In this document: positions 1 to 6,130 of the stretch, in pieces
Numbering within the stretch: position 1 is the stretch's first letter
Layout: every line of letters begins with the position of its first letter
Assembly: GCF_029959445.1 (NCBI RefSeq)
Contig: NZ_JASCOR010000023.1
Location: forward strand, 1-39,977
Length of the DNA: 39,977 nt
Direction of reading: 5' to 3'
From: Stenotrophomonas sp. PS02298
Lineage (GTDB): Bacteria > Pseudomonadota > Gammaproteobacteria > Xanthomonadales > Xanthomonadaceae
Position numbers and translations under genes: made by a program
The notes under the pieces: generated by a model
Told to the model about the DNA's origin: nothing
Seen by the model: only the letters and a program-made list of their open reading frames with translations
Databases searched by the model: none

Positions 1-162
1 GCAGAGGCAAAGGCAAAGGCAAAGCCAAAGGCAAAGGCAAAGGCAGAGGCAAAGGCAAAGGCAGAGGCAAAGGCAGAGGCAAAGGCAAAGGCAGAGGCAA
101 AGGCAAAGGCATAGCCACAGCCATAGCCATAGCCATAGCCACAGCAAGAACCAAAACCAAAA
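1..162. repeat. Hexanucleotide tandem repeat array (GGCAAA/GGCAGA, then GCCATA/GCCACA)
   Basis: The window opens inside a six-base tandem array. From 1 to about 110 the unit alternates between GGCAAA and GGCAGA with one GCCAAA variant. It then drifts into GCCATA/GCCACA units to about 146 and decays into AACCAAAACC-like sequence. The left end lies outside the window, so total copy number is unknown. No coding gene is supported here. Such intergenic low-complexity arrays probably vary in length between strains by replication slippage. Confidence 0.9.
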
Positions 163-303
163 CGGCTTGGCTTCCGTCGAACTTTGTTCGGTTGATGAGA
201 GCTTCTAGAGGAGCGCTTGGCAGCGAAAGATGCTCCACCAAGCGCTACATGCGTTGACCTGGTCCGTTGATCAGCTCAGTTCCGCACTACAACGCGTTGA
301 AGC
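163..303. other. Non-coding interval downstream of dgoK with a 9-bp dyad
   Basis: No gene is supported between the hexamer array and the dgoK stop codon. It contains a perfect inverted repeat, AGCGCTTGG at 212-220 and CCAAGCGCT at 238-246, separated by 17 bases, and a 10-bp palindrome CAACGCGTTG at 290-299. The dyad lies about 60 bases past the dgoK stop in the direction of transcription. It has no T-tract on the minus strand, so it is not a classical intrinsic terminator. It could be an mRNA 3' hairpin or an operator. Confidence 0.5.
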
Positions 304-1212
304 TCAAACACCACCCAGCTCCAGCCGTCGCTGCCACAGCGCATGCATGCCGCGCGCAGCCAGGTCTTCCGGGTGGCGTTGTACGCCGATGCCCCAGGAA
401 ATCAACGCCTGTGCATACAGGGCCAGCAAGCGGTCACTGCCAATCAGGTGCACCTGCGACAAGCGCGGGGTGTGTTCGAGTACACCGGAGGAAAGTATCT
501 CGTGGCCGATCAGCAGGCCTGACAGATAAGACGGCAGGGCGCTGCCTTCCAGCTGGTTGAACAGGCCGAGGGTGCGCACACCGAAAAGGTGATGCAGAAG
601 TCCGCCCTTGTGGCGGCTGCGCTTGAGTCCACTTTCAAATGCCCAGGCGTCGAAGCGGCTGTCGTCTTCGGGCATCAGCTTGCCCAGCAGGCTGTGGGTG
701 CGCAGTACCGCGTACAGCTCGCCCGTCATCGCCGTTGTCAGGCGACGTATCTGGCCATCGGCAATCGAAACCCACTTGCTATGCGTGCCGGGCAGGCAGA
801 CGACATGGTTGCCGCGTGGCAGTACCGCCAGCAGTGCGGCCAGCTGGGTTTCTTCGCCGCGCATTACGTCGGGTACGGCGTCGCCGCCGGTATCGCTGAC
901 ACCTGGCACGACCCATAACGCGCGATCGGCCAAGGCCGGTGCCTGCAGCGGTACCAAGGCAGCGGCAAGGTCGTCGATGCCGGCAGGACAGGGCAGGTAA
1001 GGTACTTCCTGCCAACCGCTGCGGCTGCCGACCATGCCGGACAGGAGCAGTAAGCGGTCATCCCAGCCGGCAATCTCTTCTGCCAGCACCGCTTCAAACT
1101 GTCCGGCACTGGCTTGCAGGCCGCGTTCGCTGCGGCGGCGCTCGCAGACATGGCCGCTCTCATCGAGGCGGTACAGACGCAGGCTGCTGGTGCCCCAGTC
1201 CACGGCGATCAT
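304..1212 (-). CDS. dgoK: 2-dehydro-3-deoxygalactonokinase (DgoK)
   Basis: A 302-residue cytoplasmic sugar-acid kinase that phosphorylates 2-dehydro-3-deoxy-D-galactonate (KDGal) to KDPGal with ATP. It begins [16 protein letters not shown], an N-terminal phosphate-binding loop typical of the family. It also carries MRGEETQ and PGTHSKW, which are characteristic of DgoK, and has the usual length (about 290-300 aa). The ATG at 1210-1212 was chosen because it overlaps the TGA of the preceding lactonase gene (ATGA); the longer upstream frame is not kinase-like. It is the last gene of the five-gene operon and acts between the dehydratase DgoD and the aldolase DgoA, both encoded just upstream. The family assignment is strong. 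The physiological substrate is inferred from these neighbours. Confidence 0.92.
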   Translation of the reverse strand: MIAVDWGTSSLRLYRLDESGHVCERRRSERGLQASAGQFEAVLAEEIAGWDDRLLLLSGMVGSRSGWQEVPYLPCPAGIDDLAAALVPLQAPALADRALWVVPGVSDTGGDAVPDVMRGEETQLAALLAVLPRGNHVVCLPGTHSKWVSIADGQIRRLTTAMTGELYAVLRTHSLLGKLMPEDDSRFDAWAFESGLKRSRHKGGLLHHLFGVRTLGLFNQLEGSALPSYLSGLLIGHEILSSGVLEHTPRLSQVHLIGSDRLLALYAQALISWGIGVQRHPEDLAARGMHALWQRRLELGGV

Positions 1213-2129
1213 GGCAACTCCACGCGATCCACGCTTGCCTTCAACTGCGGGTGCTCCCAGACAAAGATGCCTCCTGCATCGGGCTGCGCGCTCAAGGCGG
1301 CGGCATCCAGACCGACGCGGGCACTGCTGATGTACAGCGCACCGGGTGCCAGTACGCAGCAGGAGGCGTGCTGGGTGGGGATGTGAACCAACTGCTCGAT
1401 GCGGCCATCGGCGGAATAGCAGGCAACCCGGCCTGCGCCCCACTGTGCGTTCCATACGCGACCTTGGACATCGACTACCGCGCCGTCAGGTTCGATGCCT
1501 GGTTCGCTCAAGCTGGCAAATGCCTGCAGCTCTTCAACCAGTGCGCTCTGCGGGTCATAACGGCCAGTGATGATGTTGGCCTGCGGTGAGTCGCAGAAGT
1601 AGATGCGCTCACCGTCAGGGCTGAAGCAGATCGCGTTTGGAATGGCGACGTGTGGCAAGGGCAGGCGGCGCAGGCCTTTACCCACACTCCATTGGTAGAA
1701 GCTGCCGCCGCGGCGTCCGTCGGCATGGTCGCTCTTGGTGCCGAAAACGAAGTTGCCGTGACGGTCGGCACGTCCGTCATTGATGCGGGTGTTGGGGTTG
1801 TCGGCTTCCACATGTGCCAGCAGTTGCAGGCTGAGTTCGCGGTCCTGCAGCTGGGCTTCCGGGTCGGCTGCATGCAGGCCATTGGCCAGGCCCAGCAGCA
1901 GGCGGCCGTCGTTTGCCAGGGCAAGGCAGCCCAGCGGCTCGTGCAGCTGCCAGTATTGGCTGTGGCCGCTGGCTGGATCGTAGCGCCACAGGCGTGCTGC
2001 GAGGATATCGGTCCAGTACAGGACATTGCGGCGGTCGCACCAGAGGATGCCTTCGCCGAGCTCGCAGCGGCTGTCCACCAGCAGCCGTGCATCGGCTTCG
2101 GTTACCTGCAACACCTGTGCATTCACCAT
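1209..2129 (-). CDS. SMP-30/gluconolactonase/LRE family sugar lactonase (probable galactonolactonase)
   Basis: A 306-residue six-bladed beta-propeller lactonase of the SMP-30/gluconolactonase/LRE family, probably cytoplasmic since no signal peptide is visible. Family signatures include CELGEGILW (metal-ligand Glu near residue 26), [17 protein letters not shown] (residues 115-131) and [19 protein letters not shown] (163-181), which supply the Asn and Asp residues expected around the divalent metal. In this operon it most likely opens the galactonolactone made by the SDR dehydrogenase, giving galactonate for DgoD. Related enzymes hydrolyse glucono-, arabino- or xylonolactones, so the exact lactone is an inference. 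The ATG at 2127-2129 lies 7 bases inside dgoD, and its stop overlaps dgoK, so translation is probably coupled on both sides. Confidence 0.88.
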   Translation of the reverse strand: MVNAQVLQVTEADARLLVDSRCELGEGILWCDRRNVLYWTDILAARLWRYDPASGHSQYWQLHEPLGCLALANDGRLLLGLANGLHAADPEAQLQDRELSLQLLAHVEADNPNTRINDGRADRHGNFVFGTKSDHADGRRGGSFYQWSVGKGLRRLPLPHVAIPNAICFSPDGERIYFCDSPQANIITGRYDPQSALVEELQAFASLSEPGIEPDGAVVDVQGRVWNAQWGAGRVACYSADGRIEQLVHIPTQHASCCVLAPGALYISSARVGLDAAALSAQPDAGGIFVWEHPQLKASVDRVELP

Positions 2130-3274
2130 TCGGCAACGCTGCCGTCGCTGTGGCGCCACAGCGGATTGCGCCAGCGCGGTGGATTCTTGTTGGCTTCGAT
2201 CAGGCGTGCTTCGTCGATCTCCACGCCCAGGCCCGGCTTCGGCAGGGCCGCGATGCAGCCCTGTGCGTCGCAGGCGAAGTCGTCCTTGTTGATGACGTAG
2301 TCCAGCAGGTCCGCACCCTCGTTGTAGTGGATGCCGATGCTCTGTTCCTGCAGCACCGCGTTGTGGGCGACGAAGTCCAGCTGCAGGCAGGCAGCCAACG
2401 CCACCGGCCCGAGCGGACAATGCGGCGCCAGTGCGACGTCATGCGCTTCGGCCATCGCGGCGATCTTGTGGCACTCGCTGATGCCGCCGGCGTGCGACAG
2501 GTCCGGCTGCAGGATGGCCAGTCCACCGGCTGCCAGCACCGGCTTGAACTCGGTGCGCGAATACATGCGTTCGCCGGCCGCCAGTGGAATGCTGCTGACT
2601 TCCGACAGTGGGCGGTAGTACTCCCATTGCTCCGGCAATACCGGCTCTTCGACAAACAATGGGCGGTACGGCGCCAGTTCTTTCAGCAGTACGCGCGCCA
2701 TCGGTGCACTCACCCGGCCATGGAAATCGATGCCGAAATCCACGCTGTTGCCGAGGGCGTCGCGGATGGTGGCGACTTTCTCGATGGCGGTGTCGACGGC
2801 GCGTGGGCTGTCGATCAGCTTCAGTTCTTCGGTGCCGTTGAACTTGAAGGTGTCGTAGCCAAGCGACTTGTAATGCTGCATCTGCTTGACGATGTCGGCC
2901 GGACGGTCACCGCCAACCCAGCGATAGGTCTTCATGCGGTCGCGCACCAGGCCGCCGAGCAGCTGGTAGACCGGCACGCCCAGCGCCTTGCCCTTGATGT
3001 CCCACAGCGCCTGGTCGATGCCGGCGATGGCACTCATCAGGATCGCGCCGCCGCGGTAGAAGCCACCGCGGTACAGCACCTGCCACAGGTCGTTGATGCG
3101 GGCCGGGTCCTTGCCGATCAGGTAGTCGCCGAGTTCGTGTACGGCGGCCTCCACGGTGGCTGCGCGGCCTTCGATCACCGGTTCGCCCCAGCCGCTGATG
3201 CCCTCGTCGGTCTCGATCTTGAGGAACAACCAGCGCGGCGCAGCCTGGTAGGTGGTCAGACGCACGATCTTCAT
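2123..3274 (-). CDS. dgoD: D-galactonate dehydratase (DgoD)
   Basis: A 383-residue enolase-superfamily (mandelate racemase subgroup) enzyme that dehydrates D-galactonate to 2-dehydro-3-deoxygalactonate in the cytoplasm. Length and residue numbering match the E. coli enzyme. Metal ligands are D183 (in GIDFHGR), E209 (FVEEP) and E235 (AGERM). The catalytic histidines are H185 and H285 (APHCPLGP), and E310 lies in QEQS. The N-terminal capping domain (about 1-120) and C-terminal barrel are complete. Its start codon overlaps the dgoA stop (ATGA at 3271-3274) and its end overlaps the lactonase start. D-galactonate specificity is supported by these residues together with the adjacent dgoA and dgoK. 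Activity on related acids such as fuconate cannot be excluded from sequence. Confidence 0.95.
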   Translation of the reverse strand: MKIVRLTTYQAAPRWLFLKIETDEGISGWGEPVIEGRAATVEAAVHELGDYLIGKDPARINDLWQVLYRGGFYRGGAILMSAIAGIDQALWDIKGKALGVPVYQLLGGLVRDRMKTYRWVGGDRPADIVKQMQHYKSLGYDTFKFNGTEELKLIDSPRAVDTAIEKVATIRDALGNSVDFGIDFHGRVSAPMARVLLKELAPYRPLFVEEPVLPEQWEYYRPLSEVSSIPLAAGERMYSRTEFKPVLAAGGLAILQPDLSHAGGISECHKIAAMAEAHDVALAPHCPLGPVALAACLQLDFVAHNAVLQEQSIGIHYNEGADLLDYVINKDDFACDAQGCIAALPKPGLGVEIDEARLIEANKNPPRWRNPLWRHSDGSVAEW

Positions 3275-3888
3275 GCCGAGTAGTCCAGATAGGCCTGGCG
3301 GAACGCACGCGCGTTGTCGCGGGTGGTCTGCACCGGTTGGCCGGGTTGATAAAGGTCACCGCCGGTGCCCGCACCCTGACAACCAGCGGAAAGATAGCTG
3401 GCCAGGGTGGCGGGGGAGACGCCACCGACGGCGAAAAGGGGGACCGGCGGCAGCACGCTGCGCAGGGCGCGTATCAGTGCTGGGCCGTGGATGGATGCAG
3501 GGAACAGCTTCAGCATCTGCGCGCCCGCGCGCAGTGCCTGGAAGGCCTCGCTGGCGGTGGCGAAGCCAGCCGCTACCAGCAGCCCTTCGGCAACCGCGCG
3601 TTGGATCAGCTGCGGGTCTGTATTCGGGGTGACCATCAGCTTGCCGCCGGCACGCAGAAGCGCGTCGATATGTTCGGGCAACACCACCGTGCCGGCGCCG
3701 ATGCAGGCGTGCTGGCCATGGCGCTGCACGCTGCGTTGCACGCTCTGCTCCCAGCCCGGCGAGTTGCTCGGGATCTCGATCGCGTCGAAACCCTCCTCGA
3801 CCAGCGCATCGACATGTGCATCCACCTCACCCGGCGTGATGCCGCGCAGGATCGCGATCAAGGGCAACTGGAAGGGCAGGGCGGTCAT
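3271..3888 (-). CDS. dgoA: 2-dehydro-3-deoxy-6-phosphogalactonate aldolase (DgoA)
   Basis: A 205-residue class I aldolase of the KDPG/KDPGal family that cleaves KDPGal to pyruvate and D-glyceraldehyde 3-phosphate. Visible features are LIAILRG (active-site Arg15), the catalytic Glu in [14 protein letters not shown], and the Schiff-base lysine K127 in [15 protein letters not shown] segment near the C-terminus would form the phosphate site. The start was set at the ATG at 3886-3888, one base past the SDR stop codon (TGACATG). A frame extension 11 codons upstream runs into the SDR gene and is not conserved-looking. The SNSP motif and the dgoD/dgoK context favour KDPGal over KDPG. The enzyme completes the pathway encoded by this operon. 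Confidence 0.92.
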   Translation of the reverse strand: MTALPFQLPLIAILRGITPGEVDAHVDALVEEGFDAIEIPSNSPGWEQSVQRSVQRHGQHACIGAGTVVLPEHIDALLRAGGKLMVTPNTDPQLIQRAVAEGLLVAAGFATASEAFQALRAGAQMLKLFPASIHGPALIRALRSVLPPVPLFAVGGVSPATLASYLSAGCQGAGTGGDLYQPGQPVQTTRDNARAFRQAYLDYSA

Positions 3889-3889
3889 G

Positions 3890-4624
3890 TCAGTCGTGGT
3901 AAACCTGTGAGCGGCCGCCATCGATCAGGATGTCGGTGGCGTTGATGAAGCGCGCTTCGTCGCTGGCCAGGAACAGCGCGGTATAGGCCACTTCTTCCGG
4001 CCTGCCGATGCGACGCGGCGGCAGCAATGCGGTCTGGCGCTCGCGGGCGCCGGGTTCGCGTTCGAACCAGGCCTCGATGCGTGGCACCAGGATCAGCCCG
4101 GGCGAAATGGAGTTCACGCGGATGCCATGCGCGGCGTACTCGATGCCGAGCGAGCGGGTCATGCCGATCAAGGCGTGCTTGGCCACCGGATACGGGAATG
4201 CGCCAGGAATGATCTTGTGCCCATGCACCGAGGCGATGTTGACGATGGCGCCAGCCTGCTGCGCGACCATGCCGGGCAGCACGGCCTTGCACAGCTGCCA
4301 GGCACCTTCCAGGTTCAGCGCGAAGCAGCGCTGCCATTGGGCGTCGTCCAATGCCAGCGGATCGGAGAACACATCGGCGCCGGCATTGTTGACCAGCACA
4401 TCGATGCGGCCATGGCGCTCGAGGGTGGCTTCGATCAGGCTGCGCATCGCGGCGGTATCGGTGATGTCGCCCTGCAGCAGCTCGACGCCGTCGGCATCGC
4501 CGGCAGCCAGGTCGATGCCGATCACCCGCGCGCCTTCGGCATGGAACAGGCGGGCGATGGCCGCGCCGATGCCACTGGCGGCACCGGTCACCACCGCCAC
4601 CTTGCCGGCCAGGCGGCCACTCAT
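3890..4624 (-). CDS. SDR-family oxidoreductase, probable D-galactose (or L-fucose) 1-dehydrogenase
   Basis: A 244-residue classical short-chain dehydrogenase. The nucleotide-binding TGAASGIG lies at residues 13-20, an acidic D38 after beta-2 (VIGIDL) suggests NAD+ preference, and NNAG is at 79-82. The catalytic S132 and Y145-x3-K149 (YPVAK) are present, with ISPG after beta-6. It is the first gene of the dgo operon, and the other four genes cover lactone hydrolysis to aldol cleavage. The missing first step, oxidation of D-galactose to the lactone, is therefore the best guess. L-fucose, which shares the galacto configuration, is a plausible alternative because the neighbouring locus releases fucose as well. 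The ATG at 4622-4624 has a GGGAG Shine-Dalgarno six bases upstream; a TTG seven codons earlier is less likely. Confidence 0.8.
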   Translation of the reverse strand: MSGRLAGKVAVVTGAASGIGAAIARLFHAEGARVIGIDLAAGDADGVELLQGDITDTAAMRSLIEATLERHGRIDVLVNNAGADVFSDPLALDDAQWQRCFALNLEGAWQLCKAVLPGMVAQQAGAIVNIASVHGHKIIPGAFPYPVAKHALIGMTRSLGIEYAAHGIRVNSISPGLILVPRIEAWFEREPGARERQTALLPPRRIGRPEEVAYTALFLASDEARFINATDILIDGGRSQVYHD

Positions 4625-4799
4625 CGGCAGCTCCCCGCTTGGCAAACGCAGTGGCCGCCCGCGCGGCTGGCGCTGGCTGATCGTGAAACCTTCATCCCTT
4701 TCTCCCTGAAGCCTGCTGTCGGTACTGGCCGCGCCGGCCCGGCAGGGCGGCGGCGGTGCTGACGGAAGCGTGGCATAGCCTTGCGTGAGAACCTATGTG

Positions 4800-4842
4800 C
4801 GACAAATGAAATTTTTGTCGTAATGTATTCGCTGGGCGAATA
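4800..4842. promoter_or_regulatory. Two inverted repeats in the SDR/LysR divergent promoter region
   Basis: The 245-base region between the divergent SDR (ends 4624) and LysR (starts 4870) genes contains two dyads. One is CGACAAA at 4800-4806 with TTTGTCG at 4814-4820. The other is TATTCGC at 4826-4832 with GCGAATA at 4836-4842 around a TGG centre. The second contains a T-N11-A arrangement inside the dyad, the typical LysR-type recognition form. An AT-rich stretch lies between them. These are good candidates for recognition and activation sites of the adjacent LysR protein, controlling the dgo operon and itself. This is inferred from position and symmetry only. Confidence 0.55.
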
Positions 4843-4869
4843 GCTACTCAGTCGAGGGGATCGGCACGC

Positions 4870-5823
4870 ATGGTTCAACCCACCACCGGCTGGTTCAATG
4901 CCACCCGTTTGAAGACCCGGCACCTGTTGCTGCTGCTGCATCTCTACGAGCAGCGCTCGGTGCTGCGCGCGGCCGAGGCGGCCAACATGACCCAGCCGGC
5001 GGCGTCCAAGCTGCTGGCCGAAATGGAGGACCTGCTGGGCGTGCCGCTGTTCGAACGGCATGCACGCGGGGTGGAGCCGACCTGGTACGGCCAGGTGCTT
5101 ATCCGCCGTGCGCGCTCGGCGCTGTCGGAGATCGGCCGGGCCCAGGACGAGATCGCCGCGCTGCGCAGTGGCCGCACCGGCCAGGCGGCCATCGGCACCG
5201 TGGTCAATCCCGGCACCAACCTGGTGCCGCAGGCGGTGGCTGCGCTCAAGCGCGACTTCCCCGACATCCTGATCCGGATCGAGATGGACTACAGCCGGCC
5301 GCTGGTGGCCAAGCTGCTCGATGGCCAACTCGACATCGTGGTCGGCCGCATCATGGGCGCCGAAGGCAGCAGTGAGCTGGAGTTCGAGCCACTGGCCGAT
5401 GAGCCGCACTCGGTGATCGTGCGTGCCAGCCATCCGTTGGCGGGGCGCAAGCGCGTGGGCTATGGCGATCTGGTCGAGTACGGCTGGATCATGCCGCCCG
5501 ATGGCAGCGTGCTGCGCTCACGGCTGGACGCGGTGTTCCTGGAACATGGGTTGGTGCCGCCGCAGAACATCGTCGAGACCACCTCGCTGCCGGTCACCAT
5601 CCATCTGCTGCGTCACAGCGATATGTTGACCGCGCTGCCGGCCGAATCGGTCGCGCCCTACCTGCAGACCGGGCAGATGCTGGTCCTGCCGATCGCGCTG
5701 GACGTGCGCATGGAGTTCTTCGGCATCATCCGCCGGCGCGACCAGTTGTTGTCCCCCGGTGCCGAGCGCGTGCTGGAGGCGCTGCGGCTGACCGCGCGGC
5801 GCTTGTACCCGCCGGTCGCCTGA
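4870..5823 (+). CDS. LysR-family transcriptional regulator
   Basis: A 317-residue LysR-type regulator. The N-terminal winged helix-turn-helix spans roughly residues 14-73 (the AAEAANMTQPAASKLLAEME segment followed by LLGVPLFERHARG). The C-terminal periplasmic-binding-like effector domain starts near residue 105. It resembles the GbpR/PobR-like group linked to sugar catabolism, which fits its position facing the dgo operon. The start ATG has GAGGGGA eight to ten bases upstream. The likely effector is galactose, galactonate or an intermediate such as KDGal. Whether it also controls the xyloglucan locus starting 300 bases downstream is unknown. Function as a transcription factor is secure; target and ligand are inferred from synteny. 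Confidence 0.88.
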   Translation: MVQPTTGWFNATRLKTRHLLLLLHLYEQRSVLRAAEAANMTQPAASKLLAEMEDLLGVPLFERHARGVEPTWYGQVLIRRARSALSEIGRAQDEIAALRSGRTGQAAIGTVVNPGTNLVPQAVAALKRDFPDILIRIEMDYSRPLVAKLLDGQLDIVVGRIMGAEGSSELEFEPLADEPHSVIVRASHPLAGRKRVGYGDLVEYGWIMPPDGSVLRSRLDAVFLEHGLVPPQNIVETTSLPVTIHLLRHSDMLTALPAESVAPYLQTGQMLVLPIALDVRMEFFGIIRRRDQLLSPGAERVLEALRLTARRLYPPVA

Positions 5824-6130
5824 ACCGGGGTATTCACTTCCGATATACATCCTGCGCATTTTTTCATTGGTCGGGAATGAGTACCCCCGCCTATGCTCGC
5901 CGCCGTGGCTGTTTCAGGTCATTGGTATCAGGGCCATGGCCCGCGTGCGTCAGTGGGGGGCATGCGGATCCACCGGCAAAGTGATGTGGAGAGCGGTAAG
6001 TCGGGCGCCCGGCCATGGCGGGGTGTGCAGGTACGCGGTTTTCAATCAGCTTCACCTGGTGCCAAAGACGCAATGACGTCGGTGCTGGGGACAACTCAAT
6101 CGTCGTCATGTGTCCTGGGAGGGAACATTC
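5824..6130. promoter_or_regulatory. Upstream region of the xyloglucan locus
   Basis: This 307-base interval has no convincing gene; small open frames on both strands lack ribosome-binding sites and recognisable sequence. It must contain the promoter and leader of the tonB receptor gene and probably of the whole locus. A perfect palindrome GGGCCATGGCCC lies at 5931-5942. I do not see a clear -35/-10 pair or a XylR-type TGGTAGCGCTACCA operator. A strong GGGAGGGA Shine-Dalgarno precedes the receptor start codon. Confidence 0.5.

Noticed and set aside
5867..6109. Small open frames on both strands upstream of the receptor gene
   Set aside because: No ribosome-binding sites and unstructured composition; the region is better explained as promoter and leader.
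5824..6130. XylR-type operator for the xyloglucan locus
   Set aside because: GGTATCA at about 5925 is only loosely similar to half of TGGTAGCGCTACCA, and no second half-site is present.
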